Shown here one piece after another: positions 40,140 to 48,980 of a DNA stretch of 61,489 nt. Origin of the DNA: Weissella bombi (GTDB taxonomy: Bacteria; Bacillota; Bacilli; Lactobacillales; Lactobacillaceae); NCBI RefSeq assembly GCF_900094835.1, contig NZ_FMAO01000011.1:1-61489 (forward strand). Direction: 5' to 3'. Under the pieces are notes generated by a model, which saw nothing but the letters and a program-made list of their open reading frames with translations, was not told the origin of the DNA and searched no databases. The number at the start of each line of letters is the position of its first letter. Within the stretch, counting starts at the first letter, position 1. Position numbers and translations under genes: made by a program.

Positions 40140-40168
40140 AGTATAGCCTGTTGAAACGTTATACGCAA
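40140..40168 (-). promoter_or_regulatory. promoter of the bmp-nup operon
   Basis: Minus-strand TTGCGT (40168-40163), a 17-nt spacer and TATACT (40145-40140). The spacer contains ATAACGTTTC, a degenerate copy of the AAAACGTTTT palindromes just upstream. Confidence 0.6.
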
Positions 40169-40197
40169 TCTATATTGTTAGACTTTTGACCGTTTAA

Positions 40198-40211
40198 GTA
40201 AAACGTTTTAC
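40198..40211. promoter_or_regulatory. LacI-type operator candidate 1
   Basis: GTAAAACGTTTTAC, a perfect 14-bp palindrome with the central CG typical of LacI/GalR-family sites, 30 bp upstream of the -35 of the nup operon. Confidence 0.5.
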
Positions 40212-40280
40212 GTTATTTTATGCTTAACTTATGCTTTAAAAGCGAACAAACAAATATCCATAATCTAAAAAAGTTTGTCA

Positions 40281-40292
40281 TAAAACGTTTTA
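40281..40292. promoter_or_regulatory. LacI-type operator candidate 2
   Basis: TAAAACGTTTTA, a perfect 12-bp palindrome centred about 82 bp (close to eight helical turns) from candidate 1, a spacing compatible with DNA looping. Confidence 0.45.
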
Positions 40293-40503
40293 ATTGTTTT
40301 TTATACGCCTATATTAACAACTGCTATTCGGTAATTTTTTTGTTTACAATTAGATAACAGATTAATTTTACGTCATGTTTTACTTCTCTAATAGCGTTTG
40401 ATTTGTCAATTGTGAAAGACTAATAGCATAAGCCTTATCATTTTAGAAAACATGCGTATAATAGAAGTCAGTTATTAAAAATTAAAAACTAAGGAGTGAG
40501 TGC

Positions 40504-41556
40504 GTGAACGATTTAAAAGCATTATTTAAACGAGTAGATGTACAAAAGCTAATTGCATTAATTTTTATTTTAGCTCTTTTATATGTCGTTAAAGATTTAA
40601 TTAGTATTGTACTGTTAACCATTATCTTTAGTTATTTAGCGATTAAAATCGCCACCAAAATTAACCGTTGGACTAAAATTCCTTATGGTTTATCCGTCCT
40701 ACTTTTCTTCGTTGCCTGTTTAGTTATTTTGGGGATGGCATTTACTTTTATTATGCCAACCTTAATTGAACAATTTGCAGTTATTCCAGACGAAGTAATG
40801 AAATTCATTAAGAATTTTCCTGATGTTAAAGAGTATTTAGACGAGACGTACAAAAACCTTGATTTGTTAAGCGAAGTTACCAAAAATTGGCAAACGCTTT
40901 TAGCAAGTGGTTTAGATACACTTACTATAATTAGTGGCGTCCTTTCTAAACTTGCTTTATCGATCTTTTTAAGTTTTATCTGCGCAATTTCATGGACAAA
41001 ACTACAAAAATTCGGCATAAAGTTTTTAAATTCTGATTATCCAGTATTTTTCAAAAATGTTTATGATTTAGGTAGCACTTTTATCCTTATCTTAGGAAGC
41101 GTTATCGAAGTGCAGCTTACAATTGCATTTATTAATACCATTCTTATGGTTATTGGTCTAAGCTTGATCAAAGTACCTAGCATTATGGTTATGGCATTAT
41201 TGATTTTTATTTTAGGCTTAATCCCTATTGCTGGTGTTTTGATTTCATTAATTCCATTGAGTATCATTTCATTTGCTGCACTAGGATGGACAGGTATGTT
41301 CGAAGTTTGGGCCTTAGTTGCCGCTATTCATTTCTTTGAATCATATTTCTTACACCCACGTCTTATGGCTAACCGTACAGAACTACCAATCTTTTTAACC
41401 TTTGCTACCATCATAGTGATGGAACATTTATTAGGCGCTTGGGGATTAATTATTGGTATTCCAATCGTTGCCTTTATCTTAAGTATTTTAGGTGTCCAGG
41501 ATGCATCTATCAGTAAGCCTAAAGAAATTAAAACAAAACAAAAAGCTCAAGATTGA
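40504..41556 (+). CDS. AI-2E family transporter (PerM/TqsA-like)
   Basis: 350-aa membrane protein with about seven to eight helices. The family signature shows in the C-terminal half: LIFILGLIPIAGVLISLIPLSIISF (about 238-262) and ESYFLHPRLMANRTELPIF (about 280-298), with GLIIGIPIVAFIL near the end. The family is annotated as autoinducer-2 exporters, but some members are Na+/H+ antiporters, so the function is open. The start is GTG with AAGGAG 7 nt upstream. The gene is monocistronic. Confidence 0.87.
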   Translation: MNDLKALFKRVDVQKLIALIFILALLYVVKDLISIVLLTIIFSYLAIKIATKINRWTKIPYGLSVLLFFVACLVILGMAFTFIMPTLIEQFAVIPDEVMKFIKNFPDVKEYLDETYKNLDLLSEVTKNWQTLLASGLDTLTIISGVLSKLALSIFLSFICAISWTKLQKFGIKFLNSDYPVFFKNVYDLGSTFILILGSVIEVQLTIAFINTILMVIGLSLIKVPSIMVMALLIFILGLIPIAGVLISLIPLSIISFAALGWTGMFEVWALVAAIHFFESYFLHPRLMANRTELPIFLTFATIIVMEHLLGAWGLIIGIPIVAFILSILGVQDASISKPKEIKTKQKAQD

Positions 41557-41579
41557 TAACATATCAATCTCAAGCTTTT
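41541..41579 (-). terminator. gntP terminator (first of a pair)
   Basis: AAAAGCT-ca-AGATTGAT / ATCAATCT-ca-AGCTTTT. On the minus strand it is followed by TTTTTGTTTTG, so it ends gntP transcription. It overlaps the last codons of the convergent AI-2E gene. Confidence 0.65.
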
Positions 41580-41582
41580 ACT

Positions 41583-41611
41583 AACAGGATAGCGATATCC
41601 TGTTTTTTTAT
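41583..41611 (+). terminator. terminator of the AI-2E family gene
   Basis: A 9-bp perfect stem AACAGGATA / TATCCTGTT with a 4-nt loop and TTTTTTT on the plus strand. Confidence 0.8.
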
Positions 41612-41615
41612 TTAA

Positions 41616-42947
41616 TTAAACAAATAGTGATAGAACCAATACTGATCCTAGACCTGCTAGTGATAGCACACTAGTCAATGTAGTCCATGACAACAATGTT
41701 TCCTTTAGTGATAGACCAAAGTATTCTTTAATCATCCAGAAACCAGCATCGTTAACGTGATCAGCGAATACTGAACCAGCTCCGATAGCCAAAACAATCA
41801 AGGCTGGGTTAATTGATGATGAAGCAACTAATGGTGCAATCAAACCAGCAGCAGTGATACCTGCAACGGTTGAAGAACCTAAACTAACACGTAGCACAGC
41901 AGTAATCAACCATGCTGCAATGATTGGTGACATTGATGTATTAGCAAATAATGCTGAAACATAATCTGAAATACCACCTTCGATAAGTACCTCTTTCAAG
42001 GCACCACCACCACCAATAATTAGTAGCATCATTGCAATTTGCTTAATTGATTCAGTCAATGTATTACCAATTTCGTTCATCTTAGCATGACGCATAACAC
42101 CCATTGAGAATACGGCAAAGATTAATGATAGCAACATCGCAATATCAGGGCTACCAATAAATGAAATCGTCTGACCAATAGCTGACTTAGTAGATAAGAA
42201 AGGTTCTAGAATTGTGGCAATTCCAATCAAGATAACAGGCATCATTGATGTCAAAATACTAATACCAAAGCCTGGTGTATCTTCAATCTTAAATGTCTTA
42301 AATTCACCAAAGACATTTGGTGTTTCCTTGTGATAAGCACTTGGATAAACTTTCTTCAAAACCATATTGAAGATTGGACCTGAAATAATAATCGTTGGAA
42401 TAGCTACAATAATTCCAAGTACCAATACTTGACCAATGCTTGCGTTAAACACACCAGCAACTGCTGTTGGCGCTGGATGAGGTGGCAAGAATGCGTGTGC
42501 TGTGTTCAATGTCGCTGCCATTGGAATTCCAAGGTATAGTAATGGAATACCCAACTCACTAGCAATCACGAACAGAATTGGTAGCAATACAACTAGCCCA
42601 ACTTCAAAGAACAAAGCAATTCCGACAATAAATGATGCTAAGATAATCGCAATTTGAATTTGCTTACGACCAAATTTTTGGATTAATGTATTCGCAATCC
42701 GATAACCACCACCGGTATCAGACACTAACTTTCCAATCATTGATCCAAGACCAAAGACAATTGCCAAGTGGCCTAGTTGACCACCAATTCCAGTCTCAAT
42801 AGCTGGACCGATTTTATCAACCGGAATTCCTAATACAAGCGCTAAAAAGACAGCCGTTACTAACAATGAGACATAGGTATTTAATTTGAATTTTACAATT
42901 AGTAAAATCAATAAAATAATGCCTACGAAAACCCAAAATAATGGCAT
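41616..42947 (-). CDS. gntP: Gluconate:H+ symporter, GntP family
   Basis: 443-aa permease with about 12 helices. The GntP family blocks are present: GIGGQLGHLAIVFGLGSMIGKLVSDTGGG (about 53-81), AFLPPHPAPTAVAGVF (about 152-167) and the C-terminal GAGSVFADHVNDAGFWMIKEYFG. It imports gluconate or a related aldonate. It lies downstream of an SDR and an ASCH gene on the same strand, but a terminator (43109-43141) and a perfect cre box separate it, so it has its own promoter. A gluconate kinase is not in the window. Confidence 0.92.
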   Translation of the reverse strand: MPLFWVFVGIILLILLIVKFKLNTYVSLLVTAVFLALVLGIPVDKIGPAIETGIGGQLGHLAIVFGLGSMIGKLVSDTGGGYRIANTLIQKFGRKQIQIAIILASFIVGIALFFEVGLVVLLPILFVIASELGIPLLYLGIPMAATLNTAHAFLPPHPAPTAVAGVFNASIGQVLVLGIIVAIPTIIISGPIFNMVLKKVYPSAYHKETPNVFGEFKTFKIEDTPGFGISILTSMMPVILIGIATILEPFLSTKSAIGQTISFIGSPDIAMLLSLIFAVFSMGVMRHAKMNEIGNTLTESIKQIAMMLLIIGGGGALKEVLIEGGISDYVSALFANTSMSPIIAAWLITAVLRVSLGSSTVAGITAAGLIAPLVASSSINPALIVLAIGAGSVFADHVNDAGFWMIKEYFGLSLKETLLSWTTLTSVLSLAGLGSVLVLSLFV

Positions 42948-43015
42948 AATAGTTTCTCCTTAAAAATATCAACAAAATATAATGTTACCGTTCACAATCA
43001 AACGAGTACATTTTA

Positions 43016-43031
43016 TTGTAACCGCTTTCAA
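43016..43031. promoter_or_regulatory. cre box upstream of gntP
   Basis: TTGTAACCGCTTTCAA matches the CcpA consensus WTGNAANCGNWNNCW at every fixed position, 69 bp upstream of gntP. CcpA/HPr(Ser-P) repression of gluconate uptake is inferred. Confidence 0.7.
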
Positions 43032-43108
43032 CTAATTTGGCTAGTACTTTTTTCACATTGATATCCCTAAATTAATAATTTCTTAAAATATTCGTTCACT
43101 CACAACAA

Positions 43109-43141
43109 AAAAGTTTCCAATCGCTTAAATTGGAAACTTTT
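43109..43141 (-). terminator. terminator of the SDR gene
   Basis: A 13-bp perfect stem AAAAGTTTCCAAT and complement, 7-nt loop, T run on the minus strand. Confidence 0.8.
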
Positions 43142-43161
43142 ATCTTATTGAATAATTTAAA

Positions 43162-43941
43162 TTAACGCAACAAATAGCCACCATCAACTGGTAGTGTAAC
43201 ACCTGTCACATAACTAGCAGCATCACTGGCCAAGAAGACCACAACACCCATCAACTCAGACGGATCTGCCCAGTGTCCGGCTGGAATATGATTCAAAATT
43301 TCTGGTCCACGTACGGGATCTTCTTGCAATGGCTTCGTCATATCAGTATTCACATAGCCTGGTGCAATCGCATTAACCTGAATATTATGTGCAGCTAACG
43401 CGTCTGCATATGCCTTCGTTAAGCCAACAACCCCATGCTTGCTAGCTGCGTATGGATAAATAAACTTTCCTGCTCGATATGATTGCATTGAAGCAATATT
43501 AATAATCTTACCACTATCTTGCTTTGCCATAACTTTAGCAACAGCTTGTGATAGATAATATAGCGCATTCAAATTCAAGTTAATAACTTTATCCCAATCT
43601 TCTTTAGGGAATTCATCCCATTCATGACGAATGGTCATACCGGCATTATTAACCAAAATATCAATCTTACCGAAAGTTTCCATTGCATAAGCCACAATTT
43701 TATCAGCGGCTTCATCCTCAGTAATATCAATCGCAAAAAACTCAGCACGGTGACCTGTTGTTTGTGCGTGAGCCTTAATGTCATCCCATCCCTTTTGTGA
43801 ACGAGAAATAATTAAAACGTCAGCGCCTGCTGTACTAAGTGCTTTCGTATAATATTGTCCTAATCCTGAAGCACCACCGGTAACAATCGCAACTTTTCCC
43901 GTCAAATCAAATTGTTTCATACTAAATGTCTCTTGTGTCAT
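43162..43941 (-). CDS. SDR-family dehydrogenase, gluconate 5-dehydrogenase/KduD-like
   Basis: 259-aa classical short-chain dehydrogenase: nucleotide loop TGGASGLG (21-28), NNAG (98-101), catalytic Ser near 151, YAASK (Tyr164, Lys168) and a C-terminal PVDGGY. The closest functional classes by motif and context are gluconate 5-dehydrogenase or 2-deoxy-gluconate/KDG dehydrogenase, because gntP is next door. The exact substrate is not certain. GGGGG lies 9 nt upstream. It follows the ASCH gene by 22 bp in the same transcript. Confidence 0.85.
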   Translation of the reverse strand: MTQETFSMKQFDLTGKVAIVTGGASGLGQYYTKALSTAGADVLIISRSQKGWDDIKAHAQTTGHRAEFFAIDITEDEAADKIVAYAMETFGKIDILVNNAGMTIRHEWDEFPKEDWDKVINLNLNALYYLSQAVAKVMAKQDSGKIINIASMQSYRAGKFIYPYAASKHGVVGLTKAYADALAAHNIQVNAIAPGYVNTDMTKPLQEDPVRGPEILNHIPAGHWADPSELMGVVVFLASDAASYVTGVTLPVDGGYLLR

Positions 43942-43963
43942 TGTTTATTTCCCCCTCGTTACT

Positions 43964-44422
43964 TTAAGTATATACCACTTCAAATACTTCACAAATGCAA
44001 GGTATTTGCTCATTAAACTGCTGACCTACACTAGCGTATTCTGCTTTAAAAAATTCTTGATGAACTTGGCGCCAATAATCTAGTGACCGATCACCTTCAC
44101 CTTCATGATAAGCATGTTCAGCAGAAACCAAATCATAAGGTATTATCTCAACTACCTTAGTTTCTGTTATACAAACTGGTTGTTGGTGGGCATCTAAAAC
44201 GATATTATATTCCCCAACATATGGTTGTGCTTCATCTGGTTCATATAAATCAGCTGCTGACGTTGTTGCAGTTTTAATACCGCAACGTGTTAATTCAGCC
44301 AATTCATCCACCATTTTTTGGTCACCACCATATGACCACGCCGAATATGGCGTGGCTGCTGGGATACCTTGTAAATCGCAAAAGTTCTGCCAGTATTGTG
44401 TAATTTGTTCATTATTTGTCAT
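43964..44422 (-). CDS. ASCH domain-containing protein
   Basis: 152-aa soluble protein with the ASCH beta-barrel, an RNA-binding-like fold related to PUA. Signature: CGIKTATTSAADLY (about 33-46, the G-K-x-AT-S motif) and the conserved EGEGDRSLDYWRQVHQEFF (about 107-125). Some ASCH proteins hydrolyse N4-acylated cytidines, but the role here is unknown. The frame opens at 44461. The ATG at 44422 is preferred because AGGGAAGGG lies 6 nt upstream. It is first in a two-gene unit with the SDR. Confidence 0.87.
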   Translation of the reverse strand: MTNNEQITQYWQNFCDLQGIPAATPYSAWSYGGDQKMVDELAELTRCGIKTATTSAADLYEPDEAQPYVGEYNIVLDAHQQPVCITETKVVEIIPYDLVSAEHAYHEGEGDRSLDYWRQVHQEFFKAEYASVGQQFNEQIPCICEVFEVVYT

Positions 44423-44479
44423 AATATTCCCTTCCCTGATGATATTATAACTTATTTTCACCTACTACATCTTCTTAAA

Positions 44480-44520
44480 TAAAAATGAGATTGCCATCCA
44501 AGAAACGATGACAACCTCAT
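44480..44520 (-). terminator. terminator of the alpha-galactosidase operon
   Basis: ATGAG-TTG-ATC paired with GAT-CAA-CTCAT with small internal mismatches, then TTTTTATTT on the minus strand. Confidence 0.65.
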
Positions 44521-44543
44521 AAAATTATCCAAATATGACGGAT

Positions 44544-46745
44544 TTACCTAGCTTTATAATGATAAATAGTTGCGTTAAAGTCTGAAAATACCGCCAGTTC
44601 ATAAATACCCGCACGCATTAATTCATCGCCACCAAATTCATCCCCAGTCGCAACATCTTGGTAAACTTTATCAGCATCCAAACCAACTAACTTAAGCATA
44701 TTATTTTCAGGTTGTGCTTGTGACAAAATACTAAATGAAAATACTAACGCTTCATTTTTATCTTCACTAACAAACATCCAAGCACCACGATTACCCTCAC
44801 TCGGATCAATTAGACGGCTATATCTACCATATTGTACCAATTGACGAATTTGTTTATACTGTGCAACTTGTTCTTTGACAGCTTGCTTTTCTTCATCAGT
44901 CATCTGCGTTAGATCTAATTCATAACCAAAAACACTACTCATCGCAACAGCGCCACGCGTCTCAAGTGATGTATAACGTCCTGTTTGTTGGTTCGGCGCT
45001 TCTGAAACATGCGATGTAAATGATGAAGTTGGATATGCTAATGATGTGCCGTATTGAATCTTCATACGCGCAACTGCATCAGTGTTATCACTGGTCCAAG
45101 ATTGCGGCATGTAATACATAAAGCCGGCATCAATACGACCACCACCACCTGAGCAACCTTCCCAAAGAATATCAGGATACTCTGTCGTCAAATCTTCTAG
45201 TAGTTGATACAAACCTAATACATAGCGATGCATAACCTCACCTTGATGACTCGCTGGTAAATCGTTTGCATAAACATCACTCAAATTACGATTCATATCC
45301 CACTTCACATAATCAATATCCGTATTATCAAGGATAGCTTTCATTTGGTCATGAATATTTTCACGAACTTCTGGGCGTCCAATGTCTAATACGTATTGAT
45401 TACGTGATGGACTTGGGGTGCGGTTTGGAACTTTAAGCATATATTCTGGATGGTTTTTATACAAATCAGAATCAATTGAAATCATCTCTGGTTCAAACCA
45501 AATACCGAATTGTAAACCACGTTCATGAATATAATCCGCAAAGTGCTGTAAGCCCTGTGGGAATTTCTTCGCCAACACTTGCCAATCACCTAATGATGTA
45601 TTGTCATCATCACGATGACCAAACCAACCATCATCAAGCACGAACATTTCGATACCCATCTCTTTAGCTTCATCAACAATTGGTTGCAATCTTGCTTCAT
45701 CAAAGTCCATAAAAGTTGCTTCCCAATTATTCACAACAATTGGTCGCTCCGTATTTTTATATTTACTACGGACAACGCGTTGACGTAATAAATCATGTAG
45801 TGACTGACTCATACCATTTAAACCGGTATTCGAATATGTCATAATCACTTCGGGCGTTTGGAAACTATCTTTTGGTGCAATCTCCCAATCGAATTGATCA
45901 TCATTGATACCGACAGCAATTCGATATGTGCCATATGGATCTTTGCTAACTTCTTCTTTATGATTTCCTGAATAGACAAAGCTTAGTCCAAACACTTCAC
46001 CTTGAAATTCATCCGCATGTGTATCAGCAATCGCAATGAAATTATTCATGTGATGACTTGTTGTACCACGTCGACTTTGGAAAACCTTCGTACCAAATGT
46101 AATTGGTTCACGATTAATATTACGTTCATTAACCTGACCACCTGGTAAGGAAATAACATCTTTCTCACCGGCTGGTAAATCAATCATCATTGAGGCTACT
46201 TTTTCTAAGTGAACCGCTTGATCACCATAATTGCTAATCTTTATAGACCGTGTCACAACTGGCCGATCCCGATAAATCGTATAATTCATCGCCAACGTTA
46301 ATTGACTCACCTCATCAACTAAATTGATTGTTAATGTCTGTGCTTCAGATTCGTCCATGACATACGTTGCCGGCAAACCAGCTAACTTAGGCTTACCATC
46401 TGAAATTGTATAATCTTGATATTTGAAGAATGCTGATCGACTACCATCCGCCTGACGAATCACAAGCGCTGGCGATCTAAAGTCGCCATCCCCTTCATAG
46501 CTATATTCCCGCAAAATTGCATCTAATGAATAGGTACGATCTAACGATCCAGGTAAGTTATCCGAAAAACCACGATCAAGACGTGGATTCTTTAATTGTC
46601 CGTGATACTGTTTAATACGTTGACCATAATATAGGTGAGCTAAAATGCCACCCTCTTCAATACCTAATACATATGATATTTCATCATTATGTAGGTGAAA
46701 TGACTTCGTCTGATTATCAAAAACAATTAAGTTATCCTGTGTCAT
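44544..46745 (-). CDS. rafA: Alpha-galactosidase, GH36
   Basis: Hydrolyses terminal alpha-1,6-galactose from melibiose, raffinose and stachyose. 733 aa, typical for the tetrameric GH36 enzymes of lactic acid bacteria. N-terminal beta-supersandwich, (beta/alpha)8 barrel and C-terminal beta domain. Key motifs: NNWEATFMDF (339-348), LDDGWFG (370-376), YVKWDMNRN with nucleophile D483, CSGGGGR (531-537) and WTSDNTDA with acid/base D553. It has no signal peptide, so it is cytoplasmic. It starts 3 bp after the permease gene, whose final codons supply the AAGGGAAG ribosome site. Confidence 0.95.
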   Translation of the reverse strand: MTQDNLIVFDNQTKSFHLHNDEISYVLGIEEGGILAHLYYGQRIKQYHGQLKNPRLDRGFSDNLPGSLDRTYSLDAILREYSYEGDGDFRSPALVIRQADGSRSAFFKYQDYTISDGKPKLAGLPATYVMDESEAQTLTINLVDEVSQLTLAMNYTIYRDRPVVTRSIKISNYGDQAVHLEKVASMMIDLPAGEKDVISLPGGQVNERNINREPITFGTKVFQSRRGTTSHHMNNFIAIADTHADEFQGEVFGLSFVYSGNHKEEVSKDPYGTYRIAVGINDDQFDWEIAPKDSFQTPEVIMTYSNTGLNGMSQSLHDLLRQRVVRSKYKNTERPIVVNNWEATFMDFDEARLQPIVDEAKEMGIEMFVLDDGWFGHRDDDNTSLGDWQVLAKKFPQGLQHFADYIHERGLQFGIWFEPEMISIDSDLYKNHPEYMLKVPNRTPSPSRNQYVLDIGRPEVRENIHDQMKAILDNTDIDYVKWDMNRNLSDVYANDLPASHQGEVMHRYVLGLYQLLEDLTTEYPDILWEGCSGGGGRIDAGFMYYMPQSWTSDNTDAVARMKIQYGTSLAYPTSSFTSHVSEAPNQQTGRYTSLETRGAVAMSSVFGYELDLTQMTDEEKQAVKEQVAQYKQIRQLVQYGRYSRLIDPSEGNRGAWMFVSEDKNEALVFSFSILSQAQPENNMLKLVGLDADKVYQDVATGDEFGGDELMRAGIYELAVFSDFNATIYHYKAR

Positions 46746-46748
46746 ACA

Positions 46749-48695
46749 TTACTTCCCTTCATGATGTAGTTTAAAGATTGGTTCTGTCACTGCAGTAACA
46801 GCTGTATCGGTTGGCACAACCAAATCTGAGTCTTTAAAGTTTTGCCAGTTTGTCACCACAACAGCAACCGTATCATCATAACCAGCCTTCTTAATAGCAG
46901 GATCCCAGAATTCAATCAACTGATCACCCTTTGTGACTTTTTGCCCTTCCGTAACAAAACTAACAAAACCAGTTCCATTCATATTTACAGTGCCAAAACC
47001 AATATGGATTAATAGTGCAACACCATCTTCTGAAACTAGCCCAACAGCATGACGCGTTGGGAATACTTGCTTAACAGTTGCATTAAATGGTGCGTACACC
47101 TTACCATCAGTCGGTGTAATCGCAAAACCACGACCAACCTGACCACTAGCAAATGTCTGATCTGACACTTCCGACAATGGCTTAATTTGTCCAGCAACTG
47201 GTGCGGTCAATACGACAGTTCCTTCAAGCGACTTAGCTTCTTCAGCTACCGCAATATTCTTACCCCAAGTCTTAGCCAATTCATCAACAATTTCTGCGTG
47301 ACGCTTTTCAGTTAGAGTTGACTTACGCCAGAAAATAATAAAGGCAATGATTAACAAAACAGCTGGAACACCAAACATCATAAACTTAAATTTAAAGGCG
47401 CCACTAGCCGTAATTGATGCAGCTGTTGCTCCTGTCGTCATACCAGCAATAACAGCAACTTGACCAACAACTCCGTTTGAAAGCGCACCACCCAACTTAT
47501 CCAACAATGGACGAATTGATAGCGTCAATGATTCATCACGATGGCCCAACTTCAACTGACCATATTCAACAGAATCTGAAATAATCATCAAAACAACCAA
47601 GAAAATAACTGCCTGTGGTACCTGGAACATTTCAGCGGCAACGATAACCATGGCAAATGACTTACCAGCTAGTGAGAATATCAATAGTCCTGCTAACATA
47701 ATTCCGATACATGTCGCAAAGACACGACGACGGTTAAAACGATCAACCAACTTAGGGAAGATTGAAACAGAAACTAAACTAATAACAATATTGACACCTT
47801 GGAAGATTGAAAATAGCGTTGACTTTCCCATGATGAAAGTAAAGTAATACAACACAAGTGAATTCTCAATGTTAATACCGATTGCATAAATACCATATGT
47901 TAAGGCAATCCACATTAATTGGTCATTCTTTGCTAGCGTTGAAAAAATTTGTTTAAAACCAACAGTATCTTCAACGTTTTTACGTAAGTCAGATTGTACT
48001 TCTTTCGTTCCCAAACCAACAATCCATGACGTTGCAATTCCAACCAAAGCAACAATTAATCCAAATGCAAACCACCCACGTGCATCACCAGTTCCGTTTA
48101 CCTGATTAACTGAGAAGAAAAGCACTAGTGGCATAACAACAACACCAACTAGTCCACCACCTAATGTTGATCCAATACGTGCAAATGATGATGTTCGTTC
48201 ACGTTCTTTTGAGTTAAACGATAGTGCCGGAATCATCGACCAGAACGCAACATCCTTAAAGGCATAAAAAACATCCATTGTAATATACAAAATTGCAAAG
48301 ACAACTAAGTACAAGTAAGGATGGCTTTGATTCAAACCACCTAAATCAGTGAACAATAGCAATAACATAATTGATGTAATCGTTCCACCAACCACAACCC
48401 ATGGTTTGAACTGACCAAAACGTGTTTTGGTACGATCAATCCAGTTACCAATAAATGGATCAATGACTAATTCAACAACACGTAAGATTGTAATAATTGC
48501 TGTGATATACATAATCATACGGTCGTTTTGCGCCTTATCACCCGTATTAAACAAGTGTGTCGTCACAAACATTATGAAGTATGTTGATAGTGCTCCATAA
48601 AAAACATCATTACCAAAAGCTCCAAATGCATAAGACACTCTTGAAATAGCCTTTTGCATCGGACTTTGGTTAGCTTGATCATTAACTTTTTCCAT
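46749..48695 (-). CDS. GPH-family galactoside permease with fused EIIA domain (LacS/RafP type)
   Basis: 648-aa sugar:cation symporter or exchanger for alpha-galactosides, judging by the coupled alpha-galactosidase. The N-terminal part (about 10-460) has 12 helices with RVVELVIDPFIGNWIDRTKTRFG (the GPH signature) and DVAFWSMIP. The C-terminal 150 residues are an IIA-Glc-like domain with the phosphorylatable His in LLIHIGFGTV and an earlier His in RHAVGL, so activity should respond to HPr phosphorylation. The frame opens at 48734. The ATG at 48695 has GAGGAAG just upstream and gives MEKVNDQ. Confidence 0.92.
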   Translation of the reverse strand: MEKVNDQANQSPMQKAISRVSYAFGAFGNDVFYGALSTYFIMFVTTHLFNTGDKAQNDRMIMYITAIITILRVVELVIDPFIGNWIDRTKTRFGQFKPWVVVGGTITSIMLLLLFTDLGGLNQSHPYLYLVVFAILYITMDVFYAFKDVAFWSMIPALSFNSKERERTSSFARIGSTLGGGLVGVVVMPLVLFFSVNQVNGTGDARGWFAFGLIVALVGIATSWIVGLGTKEVQSDLRKNVEDTVGFKQIFSTLAKNDQLMWIALTYGIYAIGINIENSLVLYYFTFIMGKSTLFSIFQGVNIVISLVSVSIFPKLVDRFNRRRVFATCIGIMLAGLLIFSLAGKSFAMVIVAAEMFQVPQAVIFLVVLMIISDSVEYGQLKLGHRDESLTLSIRPLLDKLGGALSNGVVGQVAVIAGMTTGATAASITASGAFKFKFMMFGVPAVLLIIAFIIFWRKSTLTEKRHAEIVDELAKTWGKNIAVAEEAKSLEGTVVLTAPVAGQIKPLSEVSDQTFASGQVGRGFAITPTDGKVYAPFNATVKQVFPTRHAVGLVSEDGVALLIHIGFGTVNMNGTGFVSFVTEGQKVTKGDQLIEFWDPAIKKAGYDDTVAVVVTNWQNFKDSDLVVPTDTAVTAVTEPIFKLHHEGK

Positions 48696-48765
48696 AATAC
48701 TTCCTCTAAAATTTATTAAAATAACATGCAACAAAATATAACTAACTACTAATTACAACAAAGCA

Positions 48766-48781
48766 TTGTAAACGCTTTCTT
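48766..48781. promoter_or_regulatory. cre box upstream of the galactoside operon
   Basis: TTGTAAACGCTTTCTT matches the CcpA consensus at every fixed position. It is 71 bp upstream of the permease and also within the shared divergent region with the alcohol dehydrogenase gene. Confidence 0.72.
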
Positions 48782-48980
48782 TTAACAAATCAAGTTAAAA
48801 TCCTATTCTTAAGCAACTTGTAAATTACAATATTTCGTAAAAAAATTCGATTGTCATTTTATAAAAAATTTTGATGGAACTTTATTTTTTAATTTGTGAT
48901 TATTTTCACTTTATTTATAACATTACTTTTGTTATACTCTAGTTGTTTTTAAAACTTATTAATCCTTGGGGGAAAATATT

